64,000 bases of DNA from Allacma fusca (Eukaryota; Arthropoda; Collembola; Symphypleona; Sminthuridae): positions 9,796,001 to 9,860,000 of the forward strand of contig OX359249.1 of NCBI GenBank assembly GCA_947179485.1. Direction: 5' to 3'. Of the stretch, positions 62,839 to 64,000 are shown in pieces. A program made the position numbers and the translations under genes. Within the stretch, counting starts at the first letter, position 1. Each line of letters starts with the position of its first letter. Below the pieces are notes generated by a model, which was not told the DNA's origin, did not search any database, and saw only the letters and a list, made by a program, of their open reading frames with translations.

Positions 62839-64000
62839 GAATCTGATGCTCCACATACTATTTCATTTGAGGTAGATAATACGGACTGGAAACGTTTCCT
62901 GAAATCTGAAGGGGAAACTGTTAGTCTCTTACGAGGGTGAACGGACATTGTGAATGATGCAGTTCGCCTTTTGCAATAACAAATGTGTCTTGCGGTTTGA
63001 AAAGCGACGTTTTCATCCTAAAAGTCACGTATCATACTTGTATGCGCAAGGTCGCTGTAAACATCCGGACTGCATGAAATTTATTTTGCAATGCAAGATT
63101 GCGTTTCGAAATGCGGTTAGTTAGATGCGTTATATTTTACTACAAAAAATATTAGTACAATTCTACAATCACTTTTAATCTATGCAGTTGTATTGGAGCT
63201 TCACAACACCAAGGAGACATGTTTGCGCGTAAAGTGCAAAACTTTAAACGTACAGCAATAAAGGCCAACCTTACATTTCTAACTACTTCCTCCGTAGCTA
63301 CGGAAATTCATGCTAATGCTGACATGGAAGCAATTAGATGTGGCAATGAAAACACCCGGCCTGAGCGGAAACTATTTCGTAAAATAAAATTTGAGGTAAC
63401 TACTTTGGTATGTACATCACTTAACAGCTTACTAAATGCTTCAATCCTGTATTTATAAACTTGTTGCAGAAAATGAGTGAAAGCGATAACCACCCTGACC
63501 CAATGTGGGATTTAGAAATGGAAAGACGTCGCGAAACCAGAAGTGATGATAGGTTCATTCGTGAGCTTAGTATTTGTCCTTTCTATGTTGTTACATTCAG
63601 TGACGGACAATTGCGGATTTTGCAACTCCTCCATGCGGAACGTTTTCCAGTTATTGTGCACATAGATATATCGCAACAGGAACACTTATTCAGGAAATTC
63701 CAGATTTAGATGTTTCTACTAAAACACTTATGTACGCCATTACGGTTGCACATCTGTACCATGAATTTCCTCCTTTGGCTTTGTATGAATTCATAACCAA
63801 CGACCACACAGCGCCTTCTATTACTAACAATGGGCCCTTTTCTCCTGCCAGACTCCGATCGGCATGATATGCACATGTATGATATCTGCATGATTTGCCT
63901 ATTGGGGACCCAACGAAACCGAATACCAAATAATTATAATAATTATAACCAAACGTTTGTGCAATACCTTCTCAAAGATATTTTTCCGTATACGCCTTTG
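62839..64000 (+). pseudogene. Transposase-like gene (Cys/His module plus DDE-type core), runs off the edge
   Basis: Exon-like parts: 62839 (after GCTCGTAG) gives TDWKRFLKSEGETVSLL. From 62957 there is NNKCVLRFEKRRFHPKSHVS and GRCKHPDCMKFILQC, a zinc-binding-looking module. A GTTAGT donor near 63114 and TATGCAG acceptor (exon at 63188) lead to ASQHQGDMFARKVQNFKR, like the VxHxxGExxxRxIRG segment of MULE-type transposases. An intron 63396-63469 (74 bp) precedes SICPFYVVTFSDGQLRIL, FPVIVHID and, in another frame, GTLIQEIPDLDV and YEFITNDHTAP, resembling the first-Asp region (hIDaTGxl) of MULE/KDZ-like DDE cores. Frame changes near 63680 and elsewhere show it is broken. The rest lies beyond the window. 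Superfamily is inferred from motif order only. Confidence 0.5.

Overview
The window is nuclear DNA of an animal, most likely an arthropod. Only one host exon is convincing, and it carries good GT/AG splice sites. The other coding-like pieces belong to mobile elements or their relics, again with short introns. Microsatellites (CT, GA, CA) and GTACATATGTAC-type palindromes are dense. Animal DNA transposon families (Merlin, P with a THAP finger, hAT-like and Tc1/mariner-like MITEs) are nested in one another. A crustacean such as a copepod would fit the base composition and repeat style, but the sequence does not prove this.

Region 1, about 1-46 kb, is almost entirely non-coding. The exception is a 240-bp minus-strand exon at 6134-6373. 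It ends in a degenerate third helix of a PAI paired-domain half (GIRPYDLAQQML...GAVSKLLG), the hallmark of the Eyegone/Twin-of-eyegone branch of Pax proteins. The RED half and homeodomain are not seen left of it, so they should lie beyond the left edge, more than 6.1 kb away. No upstream exon was recognised either. The remaining 40 kb is probably intron and regulatory DNA of this developmental gene. It holds long dinucleotide tracts, a 24-28 bp minisatellite (27.87-28.05 kb), a perfect 12-bp hairpin (10.44 kb) and several copies of a 170-175 bp TA-flanked MITE beginning CAGT.

Region 2, about 46-51.6 kb, is more AT-rich. It lacks the long CT/GA tracts and has no clear gene. A degraded minus-strand coding relic, perhaps of an LTR-type retroelement, lies at 50.4-51.6 kb.

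Region 3, 51.9-55.8 kb, is a three-layer nest. A Merlin transposon has about 208-bp inverted ends and a broken DDE transposase that keeps all three catalytic residues. Its left end is split by a 1.83-kb P-type element with an 8-bp target duplication, roughly 35-bp ends, 11-bp internal inverted repeats and a broken THAP finger. That element is in turn split by a 496-bp hAT-like MITE.

Region 4, 56.3-59.4 kb, holds a 253-bp foldback palindrome and a broken DEDD-type exonuclease-like gene on the plus strand. Facing it is a broken minus-strand gene of a multi-copy invertebrate family marked by GPGENPRYPKTL. That gene is split by a 688-bp hAT-like MITE with target duplication TAGCTAAC.

Region 5, 61.2-64 kb, carries three degenerate repeats. 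A plus-strand, intron-containing transposase-like gene follows and runs off the right edge. Its pieces are a PHD-like finger, a Ser-rich linker, a Cys/His module and the start of a DDE-type core. No working host pathway can be assembled from this window; its value is one Pax-family exon and a well-preserved stack of transposon fossils.
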